64,000 bases of DNA from SB25 sp029560875 (GCA_035388225.1 DAOOPM010000020.1:8307-72306), one strand, 5' to 3'. Positions 17,828-27,136 are shown, counted from the stretch's first letter. Notes: generated by a model not told the origin, from the sequence alone. Numbers and translations are program-made.

Positions 17828-18805
17828 CTATTCTAAGAATTTCTTAAAATCAGTATAGTTGAACTCCTTAAGCATTTCAACAGCTTTAATATCCTCTGGT
17901 GAAGAGTATTCGTTTTTGAAGTATAACTCTCCATAATCCATTTGCTGAATGCAATCCGCGTCAACTATAATTAGCTGAATTGCAGTATTTGGTTTGGTTT
18001 TATCGAAATAGTCCTTGTTCATTTTAACAAAGGCTCTTGCCCCTTCAAGCCTATAGGGACAGCCACACATTTTGTCACCCTCATATGCTGGACTATTAAG
18101 TTCCTCTTCGGTGTAAGTGGCCTTTTCCTCGTTAATTTTATCTACGAACATTTTATAAAGTGTTTGGTCCAGTTCACCTTTTTCTAGTTGTTTTTTGCTT
18201 CTGCGCAAAAGTGCTTCTATGTATTCCTTTACTGTTATTGGAACCCATAGTGGATTTCCGTTTGATATTATCGCTATCCCATTGCTGTATAGTTTACATC
18301 CATTTTGCTCCCCAACTTCAATAGGTTCGGTGTTGATTAGCATACCATCTTTGTCGAACACATCGCCTATAGTATAGCCCATTAGGGCTCTATCGGGTCT
18401 GTTGAACAGTATGCTAAAGTATGCGCTGCACTCAGCGCAATGCCACATTATTTTACCATCATAATTAGCCCAAGGGAAAATAATTACGAAGAGTTCGAAG
18501 TGTATGTTTTTGCTCCAATGGAAAAATTCTTGTGTTTGACCAATTTCTCCCCGATGAATTACCTCAAATCCTTTCGGGTTATTTGACGAACTATACGATT
18601 TAAGATATTTTGCAAAGTTTTCCAGTTTCTTTTTTATGGTGGCCTCTTCCTGTACTGTGACTTTTAAAGCATAGTCCGATTTGGACCTTTCTTCATTGTA
18701 CTCATATACTGTATGTCCTTCGTGGTCGGAGAGGTATACGGTTTGTGCTTTGGTTGATAGTCCTGTAGCCACAACTATCAGTGTAAACATCAATTTAAAG
18801 TTCAT
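17828..18805 (-). CDS. Secreted protein of unknown function with paired cysteines
   Basis: A 325-residue protein that I do not recognise. It begins with a signal peptide ending near Ser-Thr-Lys-Ala-Gln. The mature part is charged and probably mixed alpha/beta. It has a Trp-His-Cys-Ala-Glu-Cys motif near residue 120 and a Met-Cys-Gly-Cys-Pro motif near residue 245, so it may hold disulfides or bind a metal. It contains no membrane helix besides the signal. The gene is a single unit, convergent with the propeller gene. Confidence 0.6.
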   Translation of the reverse strand: MNFKLMFTLIVVATGLSTKAQTVYLSDHEGHTVYEYNEERSKSDYALKVTVQEEATIKKKLENFAKYLKSYSSSNNPKGFEVIHRGEIGQTQEFFHWSKNIHFELFVIIFPWANYDGKIMWHCAECSAYFSILFNRPDRALMGYTIGDVFDKDGMLINTEPIEVGEQNGCKLYSNGIAIISNGNPLWVPITVKEYIEALLRRSKKQLEKGELDQTLYKMFVDKINEEKATYTEEELNSPAYEGDKMCGCPYRLEGARAFVKMNKDYFDKTKPNTAIQLIIVDADCIQQMDYGELYFKNEYSSPEDIKAVEMLKEFNYTDFKKFLE

Positions 18806-18908
18806 CTCAATAATATTTTTATGTGATTTAAAGTTCGGAAATTATTTTTTTAAGTCAAACTATATATTTTTTATGATTACAGAAAATGCTAAAAACTATT
18901 TATTTGCG

Positions 18909-18943
18909 ATTGTATTATACTTTTTCATTGATGATTATCTTTG
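18909..18943 (+). promoter_or_regulatory. Candidate Bacteroidota promoter of leuS
   Basis: A perfect -7 element TATCTTTG (18936-18943) with an ATTG-like -33 element at 18909-18912, 23 bases upstream. It would give a leader of about 50 bases before the leuS start. The -33 match is weak. Confidence 0.45.
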
Positions 18944-18999
18944 CAACTTATTTTGGTTTGATTTTTTTAGTCTGATAACTAGCATTTAATATAAATACT

Positions 19000-21783
19000 A
19001 TGGATTACAATTTTAAAGAGATTGAGAGTAAGTGGCAGGAATACTGGAAGAATAACAAAACTTACAAAGTAGATATAGACCCTTCGCGCCCAAAATTCTA
19101 TGTGCTCGATATGTTCCCTTATCCTTCAGGGGCAGGGTTGCACGTTGGACATCCACTTGGTTATATTGCATCCGATATATATTCACGCTTTAAGCGTTTG
19201 CAGGGCTTTAACGTTTTACACCCAATGGGTTACGATGCTTTTGGTTTGCCTGCAGAGCAGTATGCAATTCAAACTGGCCAGCACCCAGCCATCACTACCG
19301 ATAACAATATTAAGCGTTACCGCGAACAGCTCGATAAAATTGGATTCAGTTACGATTGGGACCGCGAGTTCCGCACCTGCGACCCATCGTACTACAAGTG
19401 GACACAGTGGGCATTTATCCAAATGTTCAAGCATTGGTACAATAATCAAGCCCAGAAGGCTGAGCCTATTGAGAAGTTGATTGCCGAGTTTGAGAAGCAC
19501 GGTAATTCTAAGGTTGATGCAGTTTGTAGCGAAGTAAAAGCATTTACTGCCGAAGATTGGAAATCTATGACTGAGGTTGAACAGCAAGAGGTTCTCCTCG
19601 CATATCGCTTGGCTTACCTTGCCGATGTAATGGTAAACTGGTGTCCTGCATTAGGAACTGTACTTGCGAACGATGAGGTTAAGGAGGGTTTTTCAGTACG
19701 TGGTGGCCATCCTGTGGAGCAACGCAAGATGCGTCAGTGGTGCTTGCGTATTTCTGCGTATGCAGAGCGCTTGCTTAACGATATGGAGACCCTAGAGTGG
19801 ACTGACTCTTTAAAAGAGATACAGCGCAACTGGATTGGCCGTTCCGAGGGTGCTGAGGTGTACTTCAAAATTGATGGGTCAGATATGAAAATCCTGATTT
19901 TCACTACCCGTCCCGACACTATTTACGGTGCAACCTTTATGGTACTTGCTCCAGAAAGTGAGTTGGTTGATGAATTAACCACTCCTGAGTACGCAGAGAA
20001 AGTTAGCGCATATCGCGATGAGGTTAAACGTAAAACGGAGCGTGAACGTATGGCCGAGGCCAAAAAGGTTACAGGTCAGTTCACAGGTAGTTACGCCATA
20101 AATCCTTTTACTAACGAGCGTATTCCTATTTGGATTAGTGAGTATGTATTGGCAGGCTACGGTACAGGCGCTATTATGGCTGTTCCTGCACACGATAGTC
20201 GCGACTTTGTTTTTGCACGCACATTCAATTTGCCAATTATTCAAACCGTAATTCGACCCGGCGAACAGGCTACAGACCCAAAGAGTTGGAGTGAATCTTA
20301 CGATTCGAAAGAGGGTGTTGTTATCAATAGCACTTTGATTAATGGTTTGGATGTAAAACAGGCCATCAGCAAAATAAACGAGGTGATTGAATCGCGTGGA
20401 TTGGGTAAGCGCAAAATAAACTATCGCTTACGCGATGCTATTTTCAGCCGTCAACGTTACTGGGGCGAACCGTTCCCCGTTTACTATAAGGATGGAATGC
20501 CATACGCAATTGATGAGAGCAAACTTCCGTTGGAGTTGCCCGAGGTTGATGCCTTTTTGCCCACCGAGAAAGGCGAACCACCACTTGGTCGCGCTAAAAA
20601 CTGGAAGAATGAAGTTGGCTATGGCTACGAATTAAGCACAATGCCTGGTTTTGCAGGTTCATCGGCATACTACTTGCGCTATATGGACCCTCACAATAAC
20701 AACGGCTTGGTATCCAAGGAGGCGAATAACTATTGGGAAAATGTGGATTTATACATTGGTGGAACCGAACACGCTGTTGGACACCTTATATATTCACGTT
20801 TCTGGAATAAATTCCTTTTTGACCTTGGCCATGTTTGTAAGAATGAGCCATTCAAAAAATTGATTAACCAGGGAATGATTCAGGGTCGTTCGAATTTTGT
20901 TTATAGAATCAAGAATACTAATACTTATGTTTCTCTGAACCTAAAGGATAAGCACGATGTTACTCCAATTCACGTTGATGTTAACATTGTAAGCAACGAT
21001 ATTTTGGATATAGAGGCATTCCGCAAGTGGCGTCCAGAGTTCAGCGATGCTGAGTTTATACTTGAAGATGGTAAGTACATCTGCGGTTGGGCTGTGGAGA
21101 AGATGAGTAAGAGTATGTGGAACGTTGTAAACCCCGATGTTATTGTTGATAAGTATGGTGCCGATACGCTTCGTATGTACGAGATGTTCTTGGGACCTCT
21201 TGAGCAAAGTAAGCCTTGGGATACAAACGGGATTGATGGTGTACACAAGTTCTTCCGTCGTTTCTGGCGTTTATACCACAATGCCAACAACCAGTTTGAG
21301 GTTTCCGATGCTGAGCCCACAGCGCAGGAGCTAAAAGTACTTCACAAAACTATCAAGAAAATTACCGAGGATATCGAGAAATTCAGCTTTAACACCGGCG
21401 TTTCTGCATTTATGATTTGCGTAAATGAACTAACCGAGTTAAAGTGTAACAAACGAGCAATCCTTGAGCCTCTTTGTGCGCTTATAGCATCGTATGCTCC
21501 GCATATTGCTGAAGAGTTATGGCATTTGTTGGGTCACAGCACATCGGTTTGCGATGCAAAATGGCCTAAGTACGATGAGAAGTACTTGCAGGAGAGCACC
21601 TATACTTGTCCTGTTTCATTTAACGGAAAAACCCGATTCACACTGGAGATTCCTTTGAATATACCTCAGGCAGAAGTTGAGAAAATTGTGCTAGCCGATG
21701 CCAATACGCAGAAGTTCTTGGAGGGTAAGCAACCCAAGAAAATTATTGTTGTTCCAAACAAAATTGTCAATATTGTAATGTAG
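19000..21783 (+). CDS. leuS: Leucyl-tRNA synthetase
   Basis: A 927-residue class I aminoacyl-tRNA synthetase that charges tRNA-Leu. The HIGH-type motif appears as His-Val-Gly-His at residues 48-51 after Met-Phe-Pro-Tyr-Pro-Ser-Gly, the KMSKS motif at about residue 701, the CP1 editing domain with Thr-Thr-Arg-Pro-Asp-Thr near 305, and a tryptophan-zipper-like Ser-Ala-Tyr-Tyr-Leu-Arg-Tyr-Met-Asp-Pro segment. It is longer than the E. coli enzyme (about 860) because of an extra block before KMSKS (about residues 630-695) and another near 150-175, as is usual in Bacteroidota. Single gene with its own promoter-like element and terminator. Confidence 0.98.
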   Translation: MDYNFKEIESKWQEYWKNNKTYKVDIDPSRPKFYVLDMFPYPSGAGLHVGHPLGYIASDIYSRFKRLQGFNVLHPMGYDAFGLPAEQYAIQTGQHPAITTDNNIKRYREQLDKIGFSYDWDREFRTCDPSYYKWTQWAFIQMFKHWYNNQAQKAEPIEKLIAEFEKHGNSKVDAVCSEVKAFTAEDWKSMTEVEQQEVLLAYRLAYLADVMVNWCPALGTVLANDEVKEGFSVRGGHPVEQRKMRQWCLRISAYAERLLNDMETLEWTDSLKEIQRNWIGRSEGAEVYFKIDGSDMKILIFTTRPDTIYGATFMVLAPESELVDELTTPEYAEKVSAYRDEVKRKTERERMAEAKKVTGQFTGSYAINPFTNERIPIWISEYVLAGYGTGAIMAVPAHDSRDFVFARTFNLPIIQTVIRPGEQATDPKSWSESYDSKEGVVINSTLINGLDVKQAISKINEVIESRGLGKRKINYRLRDAIFSRQRYWGEPFPVYYKDGMPYAIDESKLPLELPEVDAFLPTEKGEPPLGRAKNWKNEVGYGYELSTMPGFAGSSAYYLRYMDPHNNNGLVSKEANNYWENVDLYIGGTEHAVGHLIYSRFWNKFLFDLGHVCKNEPFKKLINQGMIQGRSNFVYRIKNTNTYVSLNLKDKHDVTPIHVDVNIVSNDILDIEAFRKWRPEFSDAEFILEDGKYICGWAVEKMSKSMWNVVNPDVIVDKYGADTLRMYEMFLGPLEQSKPWDTNGIDGVHKFFRRFWRLYHNANNQFEVSDAEPTAQELKVLHKTIKKITEDIEKFSFNTGVSAFMICVNELTELKCNKRAILEPLCALIASYAPHIAEELWHLLGHSTSVCDAKWPKYDEKYLQESTYTCPVSFNGKTRFTLEIPLNIPQAEVEKIVLADANTQKFLEGKQPKKIIVVPNKIVNIVM

Positions 21784-21802
21784 TTATGTTTTGAACTTAT
21801 AG

Positions 21803-21843
21803 GTTGATGGTTAAAGGATTTGCTCTTTTAACCATCAACTTTT
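21803..21843 (+). terminator. leuS terminator
   Basis: A 13-bp perfect stem (21803-21815 with 21827-21839) closed by a short loop and followed by a T run, 20 bases after the leuS stop codon. Confidence 0.88.
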
Positions 21844-21989
21844 AGATATTAGCATCGCCAAAATATCCGAAAACGTGTCAATACAAACACTTGGTCAATT
21901 TTATTTGGTGAGTGCATAAAAATAGTTTAATTTTAGTTATCCCATTTCGGAATCATTAATCACTTTAAATCATCTTAAACGATATAACT

Positions 21990-22400
21990 ATGGAGAGAAC
22001 AGAAAGCAAAACCAAATCATTTAAGGATTTAGTGGTTTGGCAAAAAGCCCATGCGTTCGTACTAAACATTTACCAGCAGGTGAAACACATCCCCGAAGAT
22101 AATCAATCATTTGTGGGCGATATGCTTTGCGAGAGCGCTACAGCCATAGCTACAAACATTGTTGGCGGTTATAGAAAAAAGGATAGAGACGAAAAATTGA
22201 TGTTCCTTTCAACAGCACAGGATGCCCTAGAGGAATGCCGCTACTACATTATCCTTGCCAACGACTTAGGTTTGTTTGACCAATATCAGGCCGATGACCT
22301 CGAAAATGCTATTGGCGAAGTTAGTTATTTGCTAAATTCTTACGCAAAATCAATCCAACGTAGGAAGGAAGAGGATAGTAGAAACGAAAATCAATACTAG
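21990..22400 (+). CDS. Free-standing four-helix bundle protein (S23 / rRNA intervening-sequence family)
   Basis: A 136-residue protein matching the four-helix bundle family TIGR02436/S23: opening Phe-Lys-Asp-Leu-Val-Val-Trp-Gln-Lys-Ala, a Ser-Ala-Thr-Ala-Ile-Ala-Thr-Asn-Ile-Val-Gly-Gly stretch and Ala-Leu-Glu-Glu-Cys-Arg-Tyr-Tyr. The family was first seen inside intervening sequences of 23S rRNA genes, but in the Bacteroidota it is often encoded alone, as here. The proteins form pentamers and their function is unknown. No rRNA gene is near. The YitT gene follows 15 bases later, so they may share a transcript. Confidence 0.85.
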   Translation: MERTESKTKSFKDLVVWQKAHAFVLNIYQQVKHIPEDNQSFVGDMLCESATAIATNIVGGYRKKDRDEKLMFLSTAQDALEECRYYIILANDLGLFDQYQADDLENAIGEVSYLLNSYAKSIQRRKEEDSRNENQY

Positions 22401-22415
22401 TATTTTATATAGAGT

Positions 22416-23294
22416 ATGACAAGTAGTAAAATTTTCAAAACAACTCGTTCATATACCATTATAGTATTTGGGTTGTTGTTATATGCTCTATCGTGGACCG
22501 CATTTCTTATTCCACACAAAATAACGGGAGGTGGAGTTTCTGGCATTGGAGCACTAATATACTATGCCACAGGTTTTCCTATGGGTTATACATATTTTTT
22601 AGTGAACATAGGTTTAATCTTCATCGCCATTAAAATGCTTGGGGCGAACTTTGGCGTAAAAACAGTATTCGGTGTAATTGTTGGCTCTGTTTTGCTGTCT
22701 GTACTTCAGGCAACAATAAAACAACCAGTGGTGGACGATAAGTTTATGTCGACTATTATTGGCGGAGCAATTGCTGGTGTTGGCTTGGGGATTGTGTTTA
22801 CACAGGGCGGTAGCACTGGTGGTACCGATATCATTGCGATGATAATCAACAAGTACCGAAACATCAGCCCTGGTAGGGTTATATTGATGTGCGATGTGTT
22901 TATAATTGGTTCTTCCTTCCTTGTGTTGCTCGACTTAGACCCTGCAAAGCGTATTGAGACTATTGTTTACGGATATGTTGCCATGGCAATTACAGCCTAC
23001 TCTCTCGATGCAGTGTTGTCAGGAAGCAAACAATCCGTGCAGGTTTTTGTGTTCTCGAAGCAATACCAAGTAATTGCCGATAGAATTACAGCCGAACTGA
23101 ATAGGGGCGTTACAGTAATCGATGGTCAAGGCTGGTTTACCAAGGAGAACCAAAAGGTTTTAATTACTCTGGTTCGCAAGCACGAAGCTAACGACGTTTA
23201 TAGAGTAATTAAGGAGGTTGACCCCGAGGCGTTTATTTCGGTAGCAAGTGTTATGGGTGTTTATGGAAGAGGTTTTGAACGGATTCGGCACTAA
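22416..23294 (+). CDS. YitT family membrane protein
   Basis: A 292-residue protein with five or six hydrophobic helices in residues 12-200 (YitT membrane domain, DUF161) and a C-terminal cytoplasmic DUF2179 domain (about 205-285, with Val-Ile-Lys-Glu-Val-Asp-Pro-Glu-Ala-Phe). A Gly-Gly-Ser-Thr-Gly-Gly-Thr-Asp signature in the fourth helix is characteristic. The family is widespread, probably transport-related, with no established substrate. Confidence 0.9.
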   Translation: MTSSKIFKTTRSYTIIVFGLLLYALSWTAFLIPHKITGGGVSGIGALIYYATGFPMGYTYFLVNIGLIFIAIKMLGANFGVKTVFGVIVGSVLLSVLQATIKQPVVDDKFMSTIIGGAIAGVGLGIVFTQGGSTGGTDIIAMIINKYRNISPGRVILMCDVFIIGSSFLVLLDLDPAKRIETIVYGYVAMAITAYSLDAVLSGSKQSVQVFVFSKQYQVIADRITAELNRGVTVIDGQGWFTKENQKVLITLVRKHEANDVYRVIKEVDPEAFISVASVMGVYGRGFERIRH

Positions 23295-23316
23295 ATCCTC
23301 ATTTATATTGATATTT

Positions 23317-23345
23317 AGCCTTGGTGATAAACCAGGGCTTTTTTG
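23317..23345 (+). terminator. Terminator after the YitT gene
   Basis: A 9-bp stem AGCCTTGGT/ACCAGGGCT (one G-T pair, 23317-23325 and 23331-23339) with a 5-base loop and six following T residues. Confidence 0.85.
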
Positions 23346-23414
23346 TTTAAGAATTTTATCTTTTTCTCTTGACAAAACTCGACAATTTGCATAACTTGTT
23401 CAAAAACAGCAAGC

Positions 23415-24089
23415 ATGAGACCTAAAGTTTGTCTCAAAGTCTTAATTCCAATTATAATGGGGGTAGGCACAACATCGTGCCACATGTTGTATGTTCCTAA
23501 TAGTTTTAATTCTCCATTGTTAAGGAATAAGGGTGATGGTCAAATTAATGTTACTACTGGTATATCGGGCTTTGAAGTGCAAACGGCTTATGCTATTACC
23601 GACAATGTTGGAATAATGGCTAATGGTCAAGTTCTAAAGACTACCGAGCACGATACTTTAAAGCAGCAGAGAACACTTTTTGAGTTGGGTTTGGGTTATA
23701 CCGAGAAGTTTAGTGATAATGGTATTTTTGAAATTTTTGGTGGAGCAGGAGTGGGAGAGGTGCCAGCCGATTACAGGAAAATTGATTACGATGGAGTTTC
23801 TACTACACAAATAACTAGATACTTTATACAGCCAGGCCTAGGATTTTATAACGATTGGCTAGACATAAGCATTCTTAGCCGATTATCGGCTGTAAGCATT
23901 GGAGGAGAAACAAACTGGTTCTACGAACCAGGCTTTATGGCTAAAATGGGATATAAGCGTTTGCGCTTTTATTCCTGTATAGGTTTATCTATTCCGTTTG
24001 AAAAATACGATGACCAAAAGTGGAACCACAACCCTATAATGTTCTCCATAGGGATACACTTTAACTTTGGAAAGCGCTTAGAGGAATAA
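23415..24089 (+). CDS. Predicted beta-barrel-like lipoprotein of unknown function
   Basis: A 224-residue protein with a short signal peptide ending in Gly-Thr-Thr-Ser-Cys, a lipobox. Downstream, alternating polar and hydrophobic strands with many Gly and aromatic residues (Phe-Glu-Ile-Phe-Gly-Gly-Ala-Gly-Val-Gly) and a C-terminal Ile-His-Phe-Asn-Phe-Gly strand resemble small outer-membrane barrels, although a lipid anchor on a barrel is unusual. A recurrent Bacteroidota type, function not known. It converges on purN with only 4 bases between the stops. Confidence 0.6.
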   Translation: MRPKVCLKVLIPIIMGVGTTSCHMLYVPNSFNSPLLRNKGDGQINVTTGISGFEVQTAYAITDNVGIMANGQVLKTTEHDTLKQQRTLFELGLGYTEKFSDNGIFEIFGGAGVGEVPADYRKIDYDGVSTTQITRYFIQPGLGFYNDWLDISILSRLSAVSIGGETNWFYEPGFMAKMGYKRLRFYSCIGLSIPFEKYDDQKWNHNPIMFSIGIHFNFGKRLEE

Positions 24090-24093
24090 TCAA

Positions 24094-24654
24094 TTAAAGA
24101 AGTATCCATTCAATTACTTTTGGATAGTGCTCGTACTCCAGTTTGTGAACCTTTTGGGCAAGGGTTTCGGGTGTGTCGTTTTTATCTATCGAACATTTTG
24201 CTTGAAAAATGATTCCACCCTCATCGTAATTGTTGTTCACGTAATGAATAGTTATTCCGCTTTCAGCCTCGTTGTTGGCAATAACTGCCTCGTGCACCTT
24301 GTTGCCATACATTCCTTTTCCACCATATTTTGGCAAAAGTGCGGGGTGAATGTTGACAATTTTATTAGGATACGCATTAATTAAATACTCTGGCACTAAC
24401 TTAAGGAATCCAGCTAGAACAATAAAATCTACCTTATATGAATTGAGTACTTTAATGAAATCTCCGTTCCTAAAAGCATCCATGCTGAAAACTTCGCAAT
24501 TTACACCAAGTTTTTTTGCCCGTTCAATTACAAAGGCTTTAGGGTTTTCTGTGGCAAATAGGACTATTTTAACTCCTTGTTTGTCACTAAAATAGTTCAC
24601 AATGTTCTCCGCATTACTACCTGACCCTGATGCTATAATTGCTATATTATTCAT
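24094..24654 (-). CDS. purN: Phosphoribosylglycinamide formyltransferase 1
   Basis: A 186-residue enzyme for the third step of purine synthesis, transferring formyl from 10-formyl-THF to GAR. Visible marks are the N-terminal Ala-Ser-Gly-Ser-Gly-Ser-Asn-Ala-Glu-Asn loop, the catalytic Asn-Ile-His-Pro-Ala-Leu-Leu-Pro segment and the late Tyr-Asp-Glu-Gly-Gly-Ile-Ile segment with the conserved Asp. It is slightly shorter than E. coli PurN (212). Divergent from acpP, an arrangement common in the phylum. Confidence 0.95.
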   Translation of the reverse strand: MNNIAIIASGSGSNAENIVNYFSDKQGVKIVLFATENPKAFVIERAKKLGVNCEVFSMDAFRNGDFIKVLNSYKVDFIVLAGFLKLVPEYLINAYPNKIVNIHPALLPKYGGKGMYGNKVHEAVIANNEAESGITIHYVNNNYDEGGIIFQAKCSIDKNDTPETLAQKVHKLEYEHYPKVIEWILL

Positions 24655-24753
24655 TATTAGATATTTATTAAATTAAAGTTAAACGATTGTCAAAAAAAAG
24701 TTTTTGAGATGACAAAAATATGAACAAAAAAATTACTTTTGCGGCTGAATTTG

Positions 24754-24775
24754 TCATCTGATTATTATCAGGTGA
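24754..24775. promoter_or_regulatory. Imperfect palindrome in the purN-acpP intergenic region
   Basis: TCATCTGAT and ATCAGGTGA form a 9-bp inverted repeat with one wobble and a 4-base spacer, about 55 bases before the acpP start. It could be an operator or an RNA hairpin in the leader. No known regulator consensus was recognised. Confidence 0.3.
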
Positions 24776-24828
24776 AATTTTTTTCTTTGCGATTGAAAAC
24801 TTTATTTATTAACTAAATTTTAAAAACT

Positions 24829-25065
24829 ATGTCGGATATTGCAACAAGAGTAAAGTCAATTATCGTTGACAAACTCGGAGTAGACGAGAACGAAGTAACT
24901 CCAGAAGCAAGCTTTACCAATGATTTAGGTGCTGATTCACTTGACACCGTTGAGTTAATTATGGAATTCGAGAAAGAATTCAACCTTTCTATTCCAGACG
25001 ATGAGGCTGAAAAGATTGGTACTGTTGGAGATGCTATCAATTACATCGAAAGCCACAGCAAGTAA
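24829..25065 (+). CDS. acpP: Acyl carrier protein
   Basis: A 78-residue acidic protein with the phosphopantetheine attachment site in Gly-Ala-Asp-Ser-Leu-Asp-Thr-Val-Glu (Ser at about residue 38). It carries the growing chain in type II fatty acid synthesis. First gene of the acpP-fabF-rnc cluster, 57 bases ahead of fabF. Confidence 0.98.
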   Translation: MSDIATRVKSIIVDKLGVDENEVTPEASFTNDLGADSLDTVELIMEFEKEFNLSIPDDEAEKIGTVGDAINYIESHSK

Positions 25066-25122
25066 TATCAAAAATTAAAAAATCCTTACAAGCAAACTAG
25101 TTTTAAACTAAAATTTCACTTT

Positions 25123-26373
25123 ATGGAAATGAAGCGTGTTGTAGTTACAGGTGTTGGTACAATTAATCCTTTAGGTAACAATATTCAAGAGTATTGGACT
25201 AACCTCGAGAACGGGGTGAGTGGTTGTGAACTAATTACCAGTTTCGACACTTCAAAGTTTAAAACAAAATTTGCCTGTATGGTAAAGAATTTTGATCCAA
25301 ATAATTACTTCGACCGTAAAGAGGCAAAAAAGATAGATCCTTACACCCAGTTTGCGCTGGTGGCTGTAGACGAGGCTATGAAGGACGCTGCTTTTAACCT
25401 TGAGTCTATTGATTTAGATGCGGCTGGAGTTATTTGGGCTTCAGGTATTGGTGGTTTACAGACCATGACTGAAGAACTAAGAGGCTACTTCGCGGGTGAT
25501 GGTACACCCCGATTTAGCCCTTTCTTTATTCCTAGAATGATTTCTGATATTGCAGCTGGACACATTTCCATGAAGTATGGTTTCCGTGGTCCAAACTTTT
25601 CCACAGTTTCTGCTTGTGCTTCAGCAACTAATGGATTAATTTGCGCTATGGATATTATCCGTACTGGTAAGGCAAGCATTATTATTAGTGGCGGTTCAGA
25701 AGCTTCTGTTAATGAGGTTGGTGTTGCAGGTTTTAACGCCCTACAAGCGTTGTCAACTAATAATGATGAGTTTAAGAGCGCATCGCGTCCGTTTGATGTT
25801 TCCCGTGATGGTTTTGTTATGGGAGAAGGAGCGGGATGTCTTATTCTTGAAGAGTACGAACATGCTAAAGCCCGTGGGGCAAAAATTTACTGTGAATTGG
25901 TAGGTGGCGGTATGACTGCCGATGCTTATCACTTGACAGCACCACACCCCGATGGATTGGGTGCAAGAAAGGTTATGGAGAATGCAATTAAAGATGCAAA
26001 TCTTAAACCAGAGGATATCGACTATGTTAATGTACACGGTACATCTACTCCTCTTGGCGATATTGCTGAAACTAAGGCTATCCTTTCTGTATTCGGAGAG
26101 CACGCGTACAAACTTAACATTAGTTCTACTAAGTCTATGACAGGTCACTTGCTTGGAGCTGCTGGTGCAATTGAAGCTTTAGCCACTGTAATGGCGGTTT
26201 ATAAGGACATCGTTCCTCCAACCATTAACTTGCAAAATGTTGACCCTGAGATTGACAGCAAACTTAATTTGACTCCAAATAAAGCTCAAAAACGTACTGT
26301 AAGAGCAGCCTTGAGTAATACTTTTGGATTTGGTGGTCATAATGCATCAATTATCGTTAAAAAGATTTCCTAG
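25123..26373 (+). CDS. fabF: 3-oxoacyl-ACP synthase II
   Basis: A 416-residue condensing enzyme elongating acyl-ACP with malonyl-ACP. The catalytic Cys sits in Val-Ser-Ala-Cys-Ala-Ser-Ala-Thr, and the two His in Val-His-Gly-Thr-Ser-Thr and Gly-His-Leu-Leu-Gly-Ala-Ala. Start MEMKRVVVTG is like that of other Bacteroidota FabF; an ATG two codons later is possible. Seven bases separate its stop from rnc. Confidence 0.97.
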   Translation: MEMKRVVVTGVGTINPLGNNIQEYWTNLENGVSGCELITSFDTSKFKTKFACMVKNFDPNNYFDRKEAKKIDPYTQFALVAVDEAMKDAAFNLESIDLDAAGVIWASGIGGLQTMTEELRGYFAGDGTPRFSPFFIPRMISDIAAGHISMKYGFRGPNFSTVSACASATNGLICAMDIIRTGKASIIISGGSEASVNEVGVAGFNALQALSTNNDEFKSASRPFDVSRDGFVMGEGAGCLILEEYEHAKARGAKIYCELVGGGMTADAYHLTAPHPDGLGARKVMENAIKDANLKPEDIDYVNVHGTSTPLGDIAETKAILSVFGEHAYKLNISSTKSMTGHLLGAAGAIEALATVMAVYKDIVPPTINLQNVDPEIDSKLNLTPNKAQKRTVRAALSNTFGFGGHNASIIVKKIS

Positions 26374-26380
26374 TTACTAG

Positions 26381-27136
26381 GTGTTAAGATTTTTATCACG
26401 TCCAATTGAGCGTTTCCGCGTAAAATCAGCGGATAGGGAATTGTTCGTTCAACTGAAGAGAATTTTAGGATTTTCACCAAAAAATATTGAATTGTATAAG
26501 CTGGCCATGGTTCATCGGTCAGCTTCTTTCGTTTTACCCAAGGGTAAACGGGTTGATAATGAGCGTTTGGAGTACCTCGGTGATGCTGTGCTAGATGCTA
26601 TAGTGGCCGATTACCTTTTTGAACGCTATCCAAACCAAAAGGAAGGCTTTCTTACTAAAATGCGGGCTAAAATAGTAAGCCGCTCAAGTTTAAACCAGCT
26701 TGCCATAAGCATGGGGCTTGATTCTTTGGTAAAAATAAGCAATGGTACCATTACCACTCACAAGAATATTTTTGGCAATGCCTTGGAGGCATTAATTGGC
26801 GCCATATTTCTTGATAAAGGCTACCAGTTTACAAATATGGTTGTGGTAAATAATATTTTGGACAGGTTTATTAACTTGGATGACTTGCAGGCGCTTGATA
26901 CCGATTACAAGAGCAAGTTGATAGAGTTTGCTCAAAAACACAAACTTTCTCTCAGTTTTGACACACACGAGGATACTTCCGGAGAATCTAATCCTCCCCG
27001 GTTCTTATCGAATCTTATCTTTGATGGAAAGGAGATGTCCGTTGGATATGGATTTTCAAAAAAAGAAGCAGAACAGCAGGCCAGTATGATTGCTTTGGAG
27101 AAGATAGAGGATAATATTTCTGAATATATTAAGTAA
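26381..27136 (+). CDS. rnc: Ribonuclease III
   Basis: A 251-residue double-strand-specific endonuclease that processes rRNA and mRNA. The RNase III signature Asn-Glu-Arg-Leu-Glu-Tyr-Leu-Gly-Asp-Ala-Val-Leu-Asp is intact with its metal-binding acids, and a C-terminal double-stranded RNA-binding domain (about 175-245) is present. The start is GTG at 26381, 7 bases after fabF; no closer ATG would keep the N-terminus. The acpP-fabF-rnc order is conserved in the phylum. Confidence 0.95.
   Translation: MLRFLSRPIERFRVKSADRELFVQLKRILGFSPKNIELYKLAMVHRSASFVLPKGKRVDNERLEYLGDAVLDAIVADYLFERYPNQKEGFLTKMRAKIVSRSSLNQLAISMGLDSLVKISNGTITTHKNIFGNALEALIGAIFLDKGYQFTNMVVVNNILDRFINLDDLQALDTDYKSKLIEFAQKHKLSLSFDTHEDTSGESNPPRFLSNLIFDGKEMSVGYGFSKKEAEQQASMIALEKIEDNISEYIK

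Noticed and set aside
19216..19587. A 123-codon minus-strand frame inside leuS, plus the 19100-19480 frame on the same strand as leuS
   Set aside because: leuS is intact and conserved in its own frame across this stretch; the others are by-products of its codon use.
25753..26148. A 131-codon minus-strand frame inside fabF
   Set aside because: Antisense to the catalytic core of FabF; no ribosome-binding site and no protein-like pattern.
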